Below, one piece after another: positions 9,121 to 16,904 of a stretch of DNA of 64,000 bases (position 1 is the first letter of the stretch; each line of letters opens with the position of its first letter). The stretch covers positions 124,001-188,000 of the forward strand of contig NZ_BDBM01000006.1 of NCBI RefSeq assembly GCF_001612985.1, given 5' to 3'. The notes beneath the pieces were generated by a model. The model was not told the origin of the DNA. It did not search any database and worked only from the letters and a program-made list of their open reading frames with translations. The stretch comes from Nocardia gamkensis NBRC 108242. Lineage in GTDB: Bacteria; Actinomycetota; Actinomycetes; Mycobacteriales; Mycobacteriaceae. The translations under genes were made by a program, and so were the position numbers.

Positions 9121-10428
9121 ATGAGTAGTGTCACCGCCACCGCCGCAACGCCGATGTCCCAGAACCGTCGACTCGGGCGTGTGCTTCGGCTGGCGCCGAT
9201 CCTCTCGATCGCGTTCTCCGCGTTCTGTCTGCTGACACCGGTCCGGCCGTTCCACAAGATCACCGGCGGGTTCATCGATCTGCAGGTGTATCGGCTGGGC
9301 GTGGACGCCATGCGGCACGGCGCCGACATGTACGGGCAACTGCCGCAGACCACCATCGGGGCGGGCCTGCCGTTCATCTACCCGCCGTTCGCCGCGCTCG
9401 CGCTCGGCCCGTTCGCGATGCTGCCCTGGGACGTGGCCGCACCGAGCTTCTTCGTCTCCTCGGTGGCCGCGCTCGCTCTCACGCTCTATCTGGTGGCGCG
9501 GCGGGTATGGCCGCACGAGTCGCAGCGCGGGCTCGCGGTCTGGGCCACCGCGTGTGCCACTCCGTTGGGACTGCTGCTCGAGCCGATCCACTCCACGCTG
9601 GACTTCGGTCAGGTCAACCTGCTGCTGATGGCCTTGGTCGCGGCGGATTGCCTCACCCACAAGCCGCGCTGGCCCCGGGGCATGCTGATCGGCGTCGCCG
9701 CCGCGATCAAGCTGACACCCGCGGCGTTCGTGCTCTACTTCCTGGTCCGCCGGGACTACCGTGCGGCCGCGACCGCCGCGGTCACCGGTGCGGCCGCGAC
9801 GGCGCTGGGCTTCGCGATTCTGCCGAAGGAATCCGTCAAGTATTGGTTCGGCGGTCTCGGCAACGTGTCCGGGCTGAGTGGCTCGGCATTCCACACCAAT
9901 CAGTCGATTCAAGCGGTGTTCGCTCGGTTCGAAGTGCCGGAGCCCGCCTTCACCGCGATCTGGTTGGTGCTCGGTGCCTTGGTGCTCGCGCTGGTCGTCA
10001 CCGCGATGCGCCGGGCCGCCGACTTGCCCGCGCTCGCTCTGGCCCTCAACGCCGTCTTCACGCTGCTGGTCTCGCCGATCTCTTGGTCGCACCACTGGGT
10101 GTGGATCGCGCCCGCGTTGTTCGCGGTCGTCGGGTACGCGACCCGCGTGCCCGTCCGGCGTGCGATCGGTTGGTGGGTGACGTTCGTGGTCACCGCGGCG
10201 GTGTTCGTCATCGGCCCGCACAACTGGCTGCCCGACGGCGAGCACCGCGAAACCGCGTGGACGCCCTGGCAGCACTTCATCGGCAACACCTACGTCTGGT
10301 TCAGCGTGGTGCTCGTCGTGCTGTTCCTGATCAGCAGCAGGCGCAGCGTCGCTCGGGTCGCGAACCCGTTACCGGACGAACCGGTGCACGCCTCCGATGC
10401 CACGCCTTCGGCGTTGACCGCACGCTGA
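9121..10428 (+). CDS. Glycosyltransferase family 87 (GT-C, PimE-like mannosyltransferase)
   Basis: A 435-residue membrane protein with about 9-10 hydrophobic segments. The first extracytoplasmic loop carries FIDLQVYRLGVDAMR, where the Asp matches the catalytic acidic residue of GT-C enzymes using polyprenyl-phosphate mannose. The LEPIHSTLDFGQVNLLLMAL and AAIKLTPAAFVLYFL stretches are typical of the DUF2029/GT87 family found in mycolic-acid-containing actinomycetes. It probably adds a mannose to phosphatidylinositol mannosides or lipoglycans at the outer face of the cytoplasmic membrane; the acceptor is inferred. Start 9121 is the first ATG; 9154 is an alternative with a similar weak upstream signal. 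It is divergent from UdgX. Confidence 0.88.
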   Translation: MSSVTATAATPMSQNRRLGRVLRLAPILSIAFSAFCLLTPVRPFHKITGGFIDLQVYRLGVDAMRHGADMYGQLPQTTIGAGLPFIYPPFAALALGPFAMLPWDVAAPSFFVSSVAALALTLYLVARRVWPHESQRGLAVWATACATPLGLLLEPIHSTLDFGQVNLLLMALVAADCLTHKPRWPRGMLIGVAAAIKLTPAAFVLYFLVRRDYRAAATAAVTGAAATALGFAILPKESVKYWFGGLGNVSGLSGSAFHTNQSIQAVFARFEVPEPAFTAIWLVLGALVLALVVTAMRRAADLPALALALNAVFTLLVSPISWSHHWVWIAPALFAVVGYATRVPVRRAIGWWVTFVVTAAVFVIGPHNWLPDGEHRETAWTPWQHFIGNTYVWFSVVLVVLFLISSRRSVARVANPLPDEPVHASDATPSALTAR

Positions 10429-10455
10429 GGGCGAGCGGCGGCTACCTCTGCCGCG

Positions 10456-10902
10456 TCAGCCCATGCCCGGCGCGGACGGCGCGACGAAGAGGAAGCTCTT
10501 CTCCTCGACGCGCTTCTTGATACGCCACTGTCCGTCCGCGCGGACGAACGTGTCCAGGTACCACAGTCCGCACAGCATCATCGTCGGCGGCCCGTCGCCG
10601 CCGGATACCAGCATCGGGTTGTGGCACATCGTTCGCCCGGTGGCCGTGTCGCCGTCGACCGTGATGGACGAGTTGCTGATCAGATGTTGGAAGGCCGGGA
10701 AGTTCGGGAGGACGGAGGCGAGGAATTCCTTCGTTGCCGCCAGATCGCCCACCGAGCCGCCCATGGCCGAGTAGTCGATGTGCGCGTCGGAGGTGAACAC
10801 CTCGTCCAGCAGGTCCCACTGCCGAGTGTCGACCGCGTGCGAATACCGCACCATCAGGTCTTCGATCTCGAGTCGATCCGAAATCTCCTGCAACGACAGC
10901 AT
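10456..10902 (-). CDS. SnoaL-like / NTF2-fold protein
   Basis: A 148-residue protein beginning at ATG 10902 (MLSLQEISDRLEIEDLMVRY) with GGAGGCAGG directly upstream, which decides against the longer in-frame start at 10941. The helix-then-sheet pattern, YSHAVDTRQWDLLDEVFTSDAHIDY near the start and WYLDTFVRADGQWRIKKR near the end, is typical of the SnoaL-like/NTF2 fold. Members are small polyketide cyclases, dehydratases, ring-hydroxylating beta subunits or ligand-binding proteins; nothing in the sequence chooses among these. It ends 28 bases from the convergent glycosyltransferase gene. Confidence 0.82.
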   Translation of the reverse strand: MLSLQEISDRLEIEDLMVRYSHAVDTRQWDLLDEVFTSDAHIDYSAMGGSVGDLAATKEFLASVLPNFPAFQHLISNSSITVDGDTATGRTMCHNPMLVSGGDGPPTMMLCGLWYLDTFVRADGQWRIKKRVEEKSFLFVAPSAPGMG

Positions 10903-10975
10903 GCCTGCCTCCGATTGACGTCGATACCCGGTAGATGCCACCAGGATTCGGCGTGCGAGGCAAGGGGCCGTGTGG

Positions 10976-11167
10976 TTACGCCCGGTGCGGCAGGATGTTC
11001 AGTACCAGCGTGAGCCCCGCCACAATGCTCACGCACGCCACCAGGGTGGTGAAGGCGGATTGGGTGATCGTCGCGATGCCGATGGAAAAGGCAAGGCACG
11101 TGGCTAAAGCGAGCGCGCCGGTTCCCGGTTCCACACCGGCGATCCGGGTTGGTCGGTGATCCGTCAT
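10976..11167 (-). CDS. Small membrane protein, 63 aa
   Basis: Starts at ATG 11167 (MTDHRPTRIAGVEPGTGAL). Two hydrophobic stretches, ALALATCLAFSIGIATITQ and LVACVSIVAGLTLVLNIL, would form a two-helix membrane hairpin. No family is recognised. It lies 73 bases upstream of the SnoaL-like gene on the same strand, so it may be its leader gene. Real-gene status rests on the amphiphilic composition and position rather than on homology. Confidence 0.55.
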   Translation of the reverse strand: MTDHRPTRIAGVEPGTGALALATCLAFSIGIATITQSAFTTLVACVSIVAGLTLVLNILPHRA

Positions 11168-11282
11168 AGCTATGTAATACCCAGAGCGTGCTGTTACGAA
11201 ACCGTGATAGATGGTCGGTTTCCGGCCCGGGCGTGTTCGCAGGTCAGGCGTCTCGGGCGCGGCTCCGACCCCCGGGCGTACA

Positions 11283-11294
11283 GTACGTACGTAC
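11283..11294. promoter_or_regulatory. 12-base perfect palindrome GTACGTACGTAC upstream of tam
   Basis: GTACGTACGTAC is self-complementary and lies 28 bases before the tam start at 11323, in the region where -10/+1 or a repressor site would sit. It extends to a longer imperfect repeat (cgtacag before it, gg after it). This looks like a TetR-type operator by shape only; no TetR gene is adjacent. Confidence 0.4.
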
Positions 11295-11322
11295 GGTTTG
11301 GTAGCGCGTCTCGGAGTGGCCG

Positions 11323-12141
11323 ATGTGGGATCCCCAGCAGTACCTCGCGTTCGACGACCACCGGTCCCGTCCCTTCTTCGACCTGCTCTCCCGGGTCACG
11401 GCGGCCCAGCCGCGGGAAGTCGTGGATCTGGGCTGCGGTCCCGGGCATCTCACGGCCGTTCTCGCGCGGCGCTGGCCCGAGGCGCTCGTGCGAGCGCTCG
11501 ACTCCTCGCCGGAGATGGTCGCGGCCGCGCGTGAGCGCGGCATCGATGCGACGCTCGGCGCGGTGCAAGAGTGGCAGCCGGGCCCGGAGACCGATGTCGT
11601 CGTGTGCAACGCCGTCCTGCACTGGGTGCCCGGCCACCCCGACCTGCTGGTGCGGTGGATGCGCGCGCTGTCCTCGGGCGCGTTCCTGGCCGTTCAGGTG
11701 CCCGGCAACTTCGACGCGCCCTCCCACCGGGCGATCCGTCGAGTGGCCGCCCGCGAGGAGTGGCGCGACCGTCTCGGCCGAGCGGGCATCCTCGAACCGC
11801 GTGCGGTGCTCGATCCCGCCGGATACGCCGACCTGCTCGGCGCCGCGGGTGCGGCGGTCGACGCCTGGGAAACGACCTACTTGCAGCGCCTGACCGGTGA
11901 CGATCCGGTGCTCGAGTGGGTCTGCGGCACGGCGCTGCGGCCCGTGCGCGACGCGCTCGACGACCCGCGGTGGCGGGAGTTCACCGAGGCTGCGGACGAG
12001 ACCGGACAATCAGGTATCCGCGTCCGTCGTCGGAGCTGCTCGCCGCGCCGGCCCGGCTGTCCATGCTCTCGGCGGTGCGCCGGGGCGTCACTGGGCTTGC
12101 TCATGCGCTGTGGACAGCAGCCGGTCGACGCGGTCGCGTAG
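11323..12141 (+). CDS. tam: Trans-aconitate 2-methyltransferase-like protein with replaced C-terminus
   Basis: The first ~225 residues follow the Tam family closely. They start [18 protein letters not shown], have the SAM motif [12 protein letters not shown], then [55 protein letters not shown] and [14 protein letters not shown]. The family normally ends with a segment containing an YP-x-R-x-DG-x-T-x-FPFRR-type motif. Here, after WREFTEA (about 225), the frame turns into Arg/Cys-rich sequence with no such motif in any of the three frames, so the C-terminus has been lost or replaced. The reaction would be S-adenosylmethionine-dependent methylation of trans-aconitate, but activity is doubtful. 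The last 54 bases overlap the convergent ANTAR gene. Confidence 0.8.
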   Translation: MWDPQQYLAFDDHRSRPFFDLLSRVTAAQPREVVDLGCGPGHLTAVLARRWPEALVRALDSSPEMVAAARERGIDATLGAVQEWQPGPETDVVVCNAVLHWVPGHPDLLVRWMRALSSGAFLAVQVPGNFDAPSHRAIRRVAAREEWRDRLGRAGILEPRAVLDPAGYADLLGAAGAAVDAWETTYLQRLTGDDPVLEWVCGTALRPVRDALDDPRWREFTEAADETGQSGIRVRRRSCSPRRPGCPCSRRCAGASLGLLMRCGQQPVDAVA

Positions 12142-12372
12142 TGCGCCGGACACGGCGGGAACGCCGATCGACGGGAGCTCTGCGGCTACGTTGGCGGCGA
12201 GAACCCGCAGCTTGGTGTTGGTTTCCTGGGATCGAACGCGCAGAATGGCGAACGCTTCGTCGGCGTCGAGGCCATAGACGAGCATCACCGCGCCCTTGGC
12301 TTGTTCGATCACCGCCCGGGTGGCTACCGGATCGAGATCCCCGGCTGCTGTGCCGTCACCGTCGTCGCTCAC
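12088..12372 (-). CDS. ANTAR-domain protein
   Basis: A 94-residue protein consisting almost only of an ANTAR domain. The helix [19 protein letters not shown] is followed by [20 protein letters not shown] and VAAELP, the conserved pattern of this RNA-binding antiterminator fold. There is no attached GAF, PAS or receiver domain, so any signal input must come from another protein or the protein acts alone. The start is GTG 12372. It probably binds two-hexaloop RNA hairpins to prevent transcription termination; targets are unknown. Its 3' end overlaps the abnormal tail of tam. Confidence 0.88.
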   Translation of the reverse strand: MSDDGDGTAAGDLDPVATRAVIEQAKGAVMLVYGLDADEAFAILRVRSQETNTKLRVLAANVAAELPSIGVPAVSGALRDRVDRLLSTAHEQAQ

Positions 12373-12550
12373 AGTGACGCACTACCCGCCCGCGGTGGTC
12401 TGACACGGCCTCGCGGCGGGCGAAACGACGGCACCGCTGATGTCCTCGGCACTGCGGGAGGGTTGACGCGGGCCGCGCGGATCGCGATACTTCGAACGTC
12501 ATATCGATTGCGTATAACTCGTCCTGCGGAAACGCGATGGAGACAGATCA

Positions 12551-12832
12551 ATGATGATCCATACGGCAGTCGAAGCATTTCTTCTGGCTCAGGTGGACGA
12601 CCCGGTCCCCGAAGCTCCGCCGAACTCGGAAAAAATTCTCCAGCTGTTCCGGTATTTCACCTGGTTCGTGATTCTTTCGGGTGTCACCGGAATCGCCTAC
12701 GCAGGCGGAAGATTCGCCTGGGAGAAGTGGAACGGCGGCCCGCTCGCGTCGGCGAAAATGGTCGCAGGCGGCATGCTCGGCGGCGTCATCGCCACCAGTG
12801 CGGGAACGATCATGAACGCGTTGATCGGGTGA
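12551..12832 (+). CDS. Small two-helix membrane protein (pilin/TrbC-like architecture)
   Basis: A 93-residue protein (MMIHTAVEAFLLAQ start; MIH at 12554 is an alternative), with GGAGACAG upstream. A short polar N-terminal segment is followed by two hydrophobic stretches, FRYFTWFVILSGVTGIAYAG and KMVAGGMLGGVIATSAGTIM, separated by a short basic loop (WEKWNGG). This layout resembles small VirB2/TrbC-type proteins in actinobacterial mobile or secretion loci, but no VirB4, relaxase or other transfer gene is present here, so the comparison is structural only. It stands alone between divergent and convergent neighbours. Confidence 0.65.
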   Translation: MMIHTAVEAFLLAQVDDPVPEAPPNSEKILQLFRYFTWFVILSGVTGIAYAGGRFAWEKWNGGPLASAKMVAGGMLGGVIATSAGTIMNALIG

Positions 12833-12880
12833 CCCCGCCTGCGTGGTGCGGCGGGAGTGATGATCCGTCCGTAGCCGCGT

Positions 12881-13081
12881 TTATTCGGTGACCTCCAGTT
12901 CCACCAATTGACCTGGCGTGAAAGACTTCTCGCGCCGGTTGGTCTCCACGCCAAAAACCGCGACCACGAGGTCGCCGCCCGGCTGGACCACTCCCGCTTG
13001 GGTGAGGGTGCCGTAGCCGACGACGGATTCGCCGACATGATCGGCGAGTTCCGCCGCGGGAATTCGAATTGTCCTGCTCAC
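12881..13081 (-). CDS. Small hypothetical protein, 66 aa
   Basis: Starts at GTG 13081 with GAGGTG four bases upstream. Sequence MSRTIRIPAAELADHVGESV then GYGTLTQAG, GGDLVVAVFGVETNRR and GQLVELEVTE suggests a small beta barrel. I do not recognise a family. It is convergent with the small membrane protein gene. Amino-acid composition is protein-like and unlike that of the other frames here. Confidence 0.6.
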   Translation of the reverse strand: MSRTIRIPAAELADHVGESVVGYGTLTQAGVVQPGGDLVVAVFGVETNRREKSFTPGQLVELEVTE

Positions 13082-13254
13082 GGGGCACCTCTATCGAGTC
13101 GAAGTGTCACTGGCTGCTGTGTGACGGTTCGCAGGAATCGATCCTAATCCGAGAAAGCCGACGCAGAACCCTTCGATCGCCACCCGAGCGCGGCGCGCCG
13201 ACCCCGCGGCCGCAAACTCCGTCGTCGAAGCGGAATTCGGTGCGCCATAACGAT

Positions 13255-13680
13255 TTACCCCAGCGGCCTTGACCGGTTCGTGACCAGCGCGAGCGCATCG
13301 GCGACCTCGGCCTGGAAGTGCGGGCATTCGCGAAAGTCCTCGGAGGCGCAATCGAGAGCGTGCGAGACGGTCTCCAGCGCCGCGGTGGCCGCGGCGATGC
13401 GACGGACGAGCCGAGCGCGGTGCGCACGCAACAGCTCGCGGCGAGCGGCCCGGTCGGACGCCCCGGCGAACAGCGCGGCGAGTTCCTCCAGCGACAAACC
13501 CACTTGCTTGCCGAGCAGGATCATCGCCACGGTCTCCGCGTCGTCGTCGTGATATCGACGCCGGCCCGCGCCGTCCCGCCGCGGCGCGAGCAATCCCACC
13601 TCCTCCCAGTGCCGCAGCACGTGGGGAGCCAGACCGAAGCGCGCCGCGAGTTCACCGATGGACATGTCACCGCCCGCCAT
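13255..13680 (-). CDS. MerR-family transcriptional regulator
   Basis: A 141-residue protein. The N-terminal winged helix-turn-helix is MSIGELAARFGLAPHVLRHW followed by EEVGLLAPRRDGAGRRRY, the standard MerR DNA-binding motif with its RHWE(E)xGLL recognition helix. A long coiled helix follows (LLRAHRARLVRRIAAATAAL) and a short C-terminal part contains CASEDFRECPHF, two cysteines and a histidine that could form an effector or metal site. The start is ATG 13680, with ATG 13665 (MSIGEL) as a plausible alternative. It lies nine bases downstream of the methyltransferase gene in the same direction, so the two form an operon and the regulator probably controls it. Confidence 0.88.
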   Translation of the reverse strand: MAGGDMSIGELAARFGLAPHVLRHWEEVGLLAPRRDGAGRRRYHDDDAETVAMILLGKQVGLSLEELAALFAGASDRAARRELLRAHRARLVRRIAAATAALETVSHALDCASEDFRECPHFQAEVADALALVTNRSRPLG

Positions 13681-13689
13681 ACCCGCACT

Positions 13690-14244
13690 CTAGGCGGCGC
13701 GGGCGGTGAGCCGCATGTACAGCCCGATCGGATGCCACCGCGGACGTACCGGCTCTCGCCGTACCGTCGCGGCCTCGAACGTCCGCCGCAACGCGCTCTG
13801 CGCGGCCGCCGAGCGCACGAACCGGAAATCGTAGATCGCCGCGGTGCCGCCGGGGCGCAGCACGCGTGCCAGCTCGGTGCTCGCGCGGTCGACCTCCGGC
13901 CACTCGTGCATGCTGAGGCTCGAGACGACCACGTCGAAGCTGTCGTCGGGGTAGGGCAGCGCGGCGACGTCACCCACCGAGAGCTCCGCCGCGCCACCGG
14001 GGAGCGCCGCATCGGCGAGTTCGATCATGTGCGGTGACAGGTCCACGCCGTGCAGCCGCAGGTCCGGCCGTCGAGAATGGAGCTGTGCCAGCAGTTTTCC
14101 CGGCCCGGTGCCGACGTCGAGTATGCCAGCGCCCGGTGGCGCCGCGGCGTCGATGTCGGCGGCGATCCGCCGGTACAGACCCCCGAGCAGGCGAGAAGCC
14201 CGTTGGTCGTAGTCTCGGCTCTGCTTTTCTCCGAACGTTGTCAC
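13690..14244 (-). CDS. Class I SAM-dependent methyltransferase
   Basis: A 184-residue protein with motif I ILDVGTGPGKLLAQL, the acidic post-I HGVDLSPHMIELADAAL, motif II-like DSFDVVVSSLSMHEW and a post-II VLRPGGTAAIYDF segment: the Methyltransf_11/25 fold. The start is GTG 14244, supported by GAGAGGA six bases upstream. The acceptor is unknown. The gene precedes the MerR regulator by nine bases. Confidence 0.87.
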   Translation of the reverse strand: MTTFGEKQSRDYDQRASRLLGGLYRRIAADIDAAAPPGAGILDVGTGPGKLLAQLHSRRPDLRLHGVDLSPHMIELADAALPGGAAELSVGDVAALPYPDDSFDVVVSSLSMHEWPEVDRASTELARVLRPGGTAAIYDFRFVRSAAAQSALRRTFEAATVRREPVRPRWHPIGLYMRLTARAA

Positions 14245-14331
14245 GTTTTCCTCTCTCGCAGTGCGTTCAGCTTGCGAGTTGAGGTCGACCTGAAGTCAAG
14301 GGGAAGCGAGCCCGCGGTCTGTGCGCGCAGG

Positions 14332-15090
14332 TTACGGCTGTGCCGGGTACTTCTGCTCGAGCCACTGCTCGAAAGTAGGGCCGGCGATGATCGCGCCCGG
14401 TCCGGCCAAGAGCGCACCACCGGCCGGCAATTCGTGGTCCGGGTCGCCGGTGTCGACGATCTCCTCCACCCGAGCCGGTTCGCCCCGCCGGGCGGCCACC
14501 TCGGCAACGGCCGCGGCAAGGTCGAACTCCTCCGGCCCGGCGATCTCGACGCGCTCGGGCGCGGTCTCCGCGACCGCCAGCTGCGCCAAATGCTCGGCGA
14601 CAGTTCGTGCGGCGACGAGCTGAGCCCGGTACTTCGGGACGTAAGCGGCGTCGCCGCGAGTGGTCCAGTCGAGCATCATCTCGGTGAATTCGTGGAACTG
14701 GGCCGCGCGGAGGATGCGCACGGGCACCGGACCTTCGCGGTAGGCGTTCTCCTGGGCGAGTTTTCCGGCGTAGTGCCCGGCGGTGAAAGAATCGATGCCG
14801 ATGATGGAGACCATCGCGATCCGGCGCACCCCGGCGGCGGCCGCCGCATGTTGCACGTTGCGCGCGATGGTGCGGAAGAAATCGGTCACCGCATGGGTCT
14901 CGGTGGTCGTGGCGTTCACCGCGTCGATCACGACATCCACCCCGGTCAGCGCCCCCGCCAAACCGTCTGCGGTGTAGACGTCCACGCCGGTCGCTCGGCT
15001 GATCCGCACGACCTCGTGACCCTCGTTCGCCAAGACGTCGATCACGTCCCGGCCGATCCGCCCGCTTGCACCGATGACCGCTATCCGCAT
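14332..15090 (-). CDS. NmrA-like NAD(P)-binding protein (atypical SDR)
   Basis: A 252-residue protein. The N-terminus MRIAVIGASGRIGRDVIDVL has the GxxGxxG of atypical short-chain dehydrogenases. AVNATTTETHAVTDFF and the RRIAMVSIIGIDSF and RILRAAQFHEFTEMML stretches fit the NAD(P)H-binding/NmrA group, in which the catalytic Tyr-Lys is often missing (here YAGKL is present after VSIIGIDSFTAGH). It could be a redox sensor or a reductase; the sequence does not decide. Start ATG 15090 has AAGGAG eight bases upstream. It is on the same strand as the methyltransferase-MerR pair, 87 bases upstream of it. Confidence 0.83.
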   Translation of the reverse strand: MRIAVIGASGRIGRDVIDVLANEGHEVVRISRATGVDVYTADGLAGALTGVDVVIDAVNATTTETHAVTDFFRTIARNVQHAAAAAGVRRIAMVSIIGIDSFTAGHYAGKLAQENAYREGPVPVRILRAAQFHEFTEMMLDWTTRGDAAYVPKYRAQLVAARTVAEHLAQLAVAETAPERVEIAGPEEFDLAAAVAEVAARRGEPARVEEIVDTGDPDHELPAGGALLAGPGAIIAGPTFEQWLEQKYPAQP

Positions 15091-15144
15091 CGCCTACTCC
15101 TTCGTCTCATTGGTTCACCGAGTGGACGAAGCGGCGAGGCGGGG

Positions 15145-15169
15145 TGTGACACAAGGGGCGTGCGTCACA
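15145..15169. promoter_or_regulatory. Inverted repeat TGTGAC-N13-GTCACA
   Basis: Perfect 6-base arms 55-79 bases upstream of the NmrA-like gene start. The arms resemble CRP/FNR half-sites but the 13-base spacer does not match the 6-base spacing of CRP-type sites. It may be an operator of unknown class, or chance. Confidence 0.3.
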
Positions 15170-15338
15170 GTGCCGCCGCGACGGTCGATCCACGTGCGGC
15201 GGCAACGATTGTGCTGTGCCTCCCTACTTCGATTCGTGCTGGAGCCGGCGGGACATCGCCGGTTGTCGAGATGGCAAGAGGCTTCGGGCCGGGGAGTGCG
15301 ACCCGCCTCGACTCGGCGCGGCCGCACACCAGGTGCTG

Positions 15339-15506
15339 TCAGATGCAGAAGACGACGCTGCCGAGCGGGAAGCAGAGCACGACGGAGCCCCAAGCCGGCG
15401 TCGCCAGATCCGATGGCGTTTCGGCGGAAGCGGCGGGAGCCGCGAGGACACCCACGGAAACGGCCATTGCGGTCGCGGCGAGAACTTTCGTGATTCTGGT
15501 GGTCAT
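15339..15506 (-). CDS. Small secreted two-cysteine peptide, 55 aa
   Basis: Starts at ATG 15506 (MTTRITKVLAATAMAVSVG), a classical signal peptide with a basic n-region, hydrophobic core and AXA-type cleavage site (PAASAET). The mature part is only about 26 residues and ends in SVVLCFPLGSVVFCI: two cysteines eight residues apart in a hydrophobic loop, likely a disulfide. Length, signal and Cys placement resemble the many short exported proteins of Nocardia and relatives; none with known function is recognised. An in-frame start at 15599 would add a non-signal-like extension and is not preferred. Confidence 0.7.
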   Translation of the reverse strand: MTTRITKVLAATAMAVSVGVLAAPAASAETPSDLATPAWGSVVLCFPLGSVVFCI

Positions 15507-16059
15507 TACGCATCCTTTGACTCGAGTGAAACTTATCTCTGACTCACGGATTTCATGCTTCACCTTAAGGCCGGTGAACGCCAGGCAAAGAAATGTCAAG
15601 GTCCCCGGCGTTGCGTAACAGGAAGATCACCATTGGTGCGGTTTTCGGGGTAGTGGACACGAATATCGGTCCGAAACATACCGAAAGATTTCTAGGTCCC
15701 CGTCTCGCGCCCTAATTGTGCAGCCGATGAACTTACGCGGATGTTTGCACAATGGAGACCGGCGTTGCCAGGTGGTGGCGTGTGCGCGATGGTCTCCGAT
15801 CGGTGCGGCTGCTGCCGTCGGCGTCGGTCGACAGCTGATCGGCGAAGGGTCGACGCTCGATAACGGGGATCGTTACGTGACCGATGCGGCCCATGCCCCT
15901 GCCGTACCGTTTCAGCCCCCGGGTCCGCCCCGGTTCGATGCCGTCGCCGCCAGAAGCCGGAACTCTCGGTCGGTGGGTCGGCGGCCCGCATTGCGACACT
16001 TCCCACTGGCGGTGAGCCGTGCCTGAAATCGTACGGTTGCGCGACCCTAAACTGAGACA
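15507..16059. other. 553-base gene-free region with an inverted repeat
   Basis: No convincing coding frame is seen between the secreted-peptide gene and the membrane-protein gene at 16060; the open frames here have no good start and unlikely composition. It contains a perfect inverted repeat at 15715-15753 (listed separately) and presumably the promoters of both divergent genes. Confidence 0.5.
15715..15753. promoter_or_regulatory. Inverted repeat ATTGTGCA-N23-TGCACAAT
   Basis: Perfect 8-base arms at 15715-15722 and 15746-15753. The arms lie in an otherwise gene-free region. It could be a protein-binding site or an RNA hairpin with a 23-base loop. It does not match the LexA or CIRCE consensus. 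Confidence 0.4.
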
Positions 16060-16818
16060 ATGGTGCAGCCAACGCCCTGGCAGTCGAAGGAAACTCCAGA
16101 CGGCCAGCCCGCCAAGCAGAACTGGGCGGAGAGGGGCGCCGTACCGGCAAAGGCGATTTCGGTCGCGCTGCGCGGGTATTGGGGCTATGTCTGGGCCGCG
16201 ATCGGAAGCCTCGTTACGCTGATTTTGCTGTTCCAGCCCTGGATGACCGCGCGCGGCGCGGATGGCAGCGTGAGCACCAACGCGTTCGGCCGGATGCAGA
16301 TCACCACACGATTCATGAACGTCTGGTCCCGCTCGGGCCCGCGTCCTGCCCAGATCACCGGCTTCTGGGCCCTGCTGGCCTGTGCCGCCATCGTCATCAC
16401 GATTCTGGTGGTCGTGATCAACCTGCGTCTGCGCCTCGCCGCCCTCAGTCGGCTCGCGACGCTGTCCTCGCTGGTCTCCGCGCTGCTCGTGTTGTTCACC
16501 GTGCTCTACATCAACAGCAAGGGCGGCGACATGAAGGCCATGGTCGGACGCCGTACGGATCTCGGCGGCCAGATCGGATCGCTGATGAGCTGGGCCTTCG
16601 GCAACGGCAGGCTCGTCGTACCGGGAATCGGGCAGGTCGCGTATTCGTCCGCGGGTCTGACGCCGTGGGCGTTGATCGCCGGCGCGACGTCGCTCGGCTC
16701 GGCGGTAGCCGCGCTCGCCCAATGGATCCGCAACAGATCCGGCGGTCTTTTCTCTGTCCCGTGGCGTGTCCAGGTCATTTCATCGAAGCCATCGGCCGAA
16801 CCCGAAGACACGGAGTAA
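16060..16818 (+). CDS. Hypothetical four-helix membrane protein
   Basis: A 252-residue protein with a polar, Gln/Pro-rich N-terminus and four hydrophobic segments: VWAAIGSLVTLILLFQPWM, FWALLACAAIVITILVVVI, LVSALLVLFTVLYI, and LTPWALIAGATSLGSAVAAL. The C-terminus is a short polar tail ending in PSAEPEDTE. An extracytoplasmic loop with WMTARGADGSVSTNAFGRM follows the first helix. I recognise this as an actinomycete-type conserved membrane protein of unknown function. Its stop is 87 bases before the hydrolase gene in the same direction. Confidence 0.75.
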   Translation: MVQPTPWQSKETPDGQPAKQNWAERGAVPAKAISVALRGYWGYVWAAIGSLVTLILLFQPWMTARGADGSVSTNAFGRMQITTRFMNVWSRSGPRPAQITGFWALLACAAIVITILVVVINLRLRLAALSRLATLSSLVSALLVLFTVLYINSKGGDMKAMVGRRTDLGGQIGSLMSWAFGNGRLVVPGIGQVAYSSAGLTPWALIAGATSLGSAVAALAQWIRNRSGGLFSVPWRVQVISSKPSAEPEDTE

Positions 16819-16904
16819 CTGTCGGCGGTAGCCGAGCCGTCCCGCGATTCCTCCTCTTGCGCACGACGGGCCCGGGGAGTACCCCGGATACCAGGAGGTG
16901 TTCG

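Noticed and set aside
15145..15169. CRP site upstream of the NmrA-like gene
   Set aside because: Arms match TGTGA/TCACA but the spacer is 13 bases rather than about 6; kept only as a generic inverted repeat.
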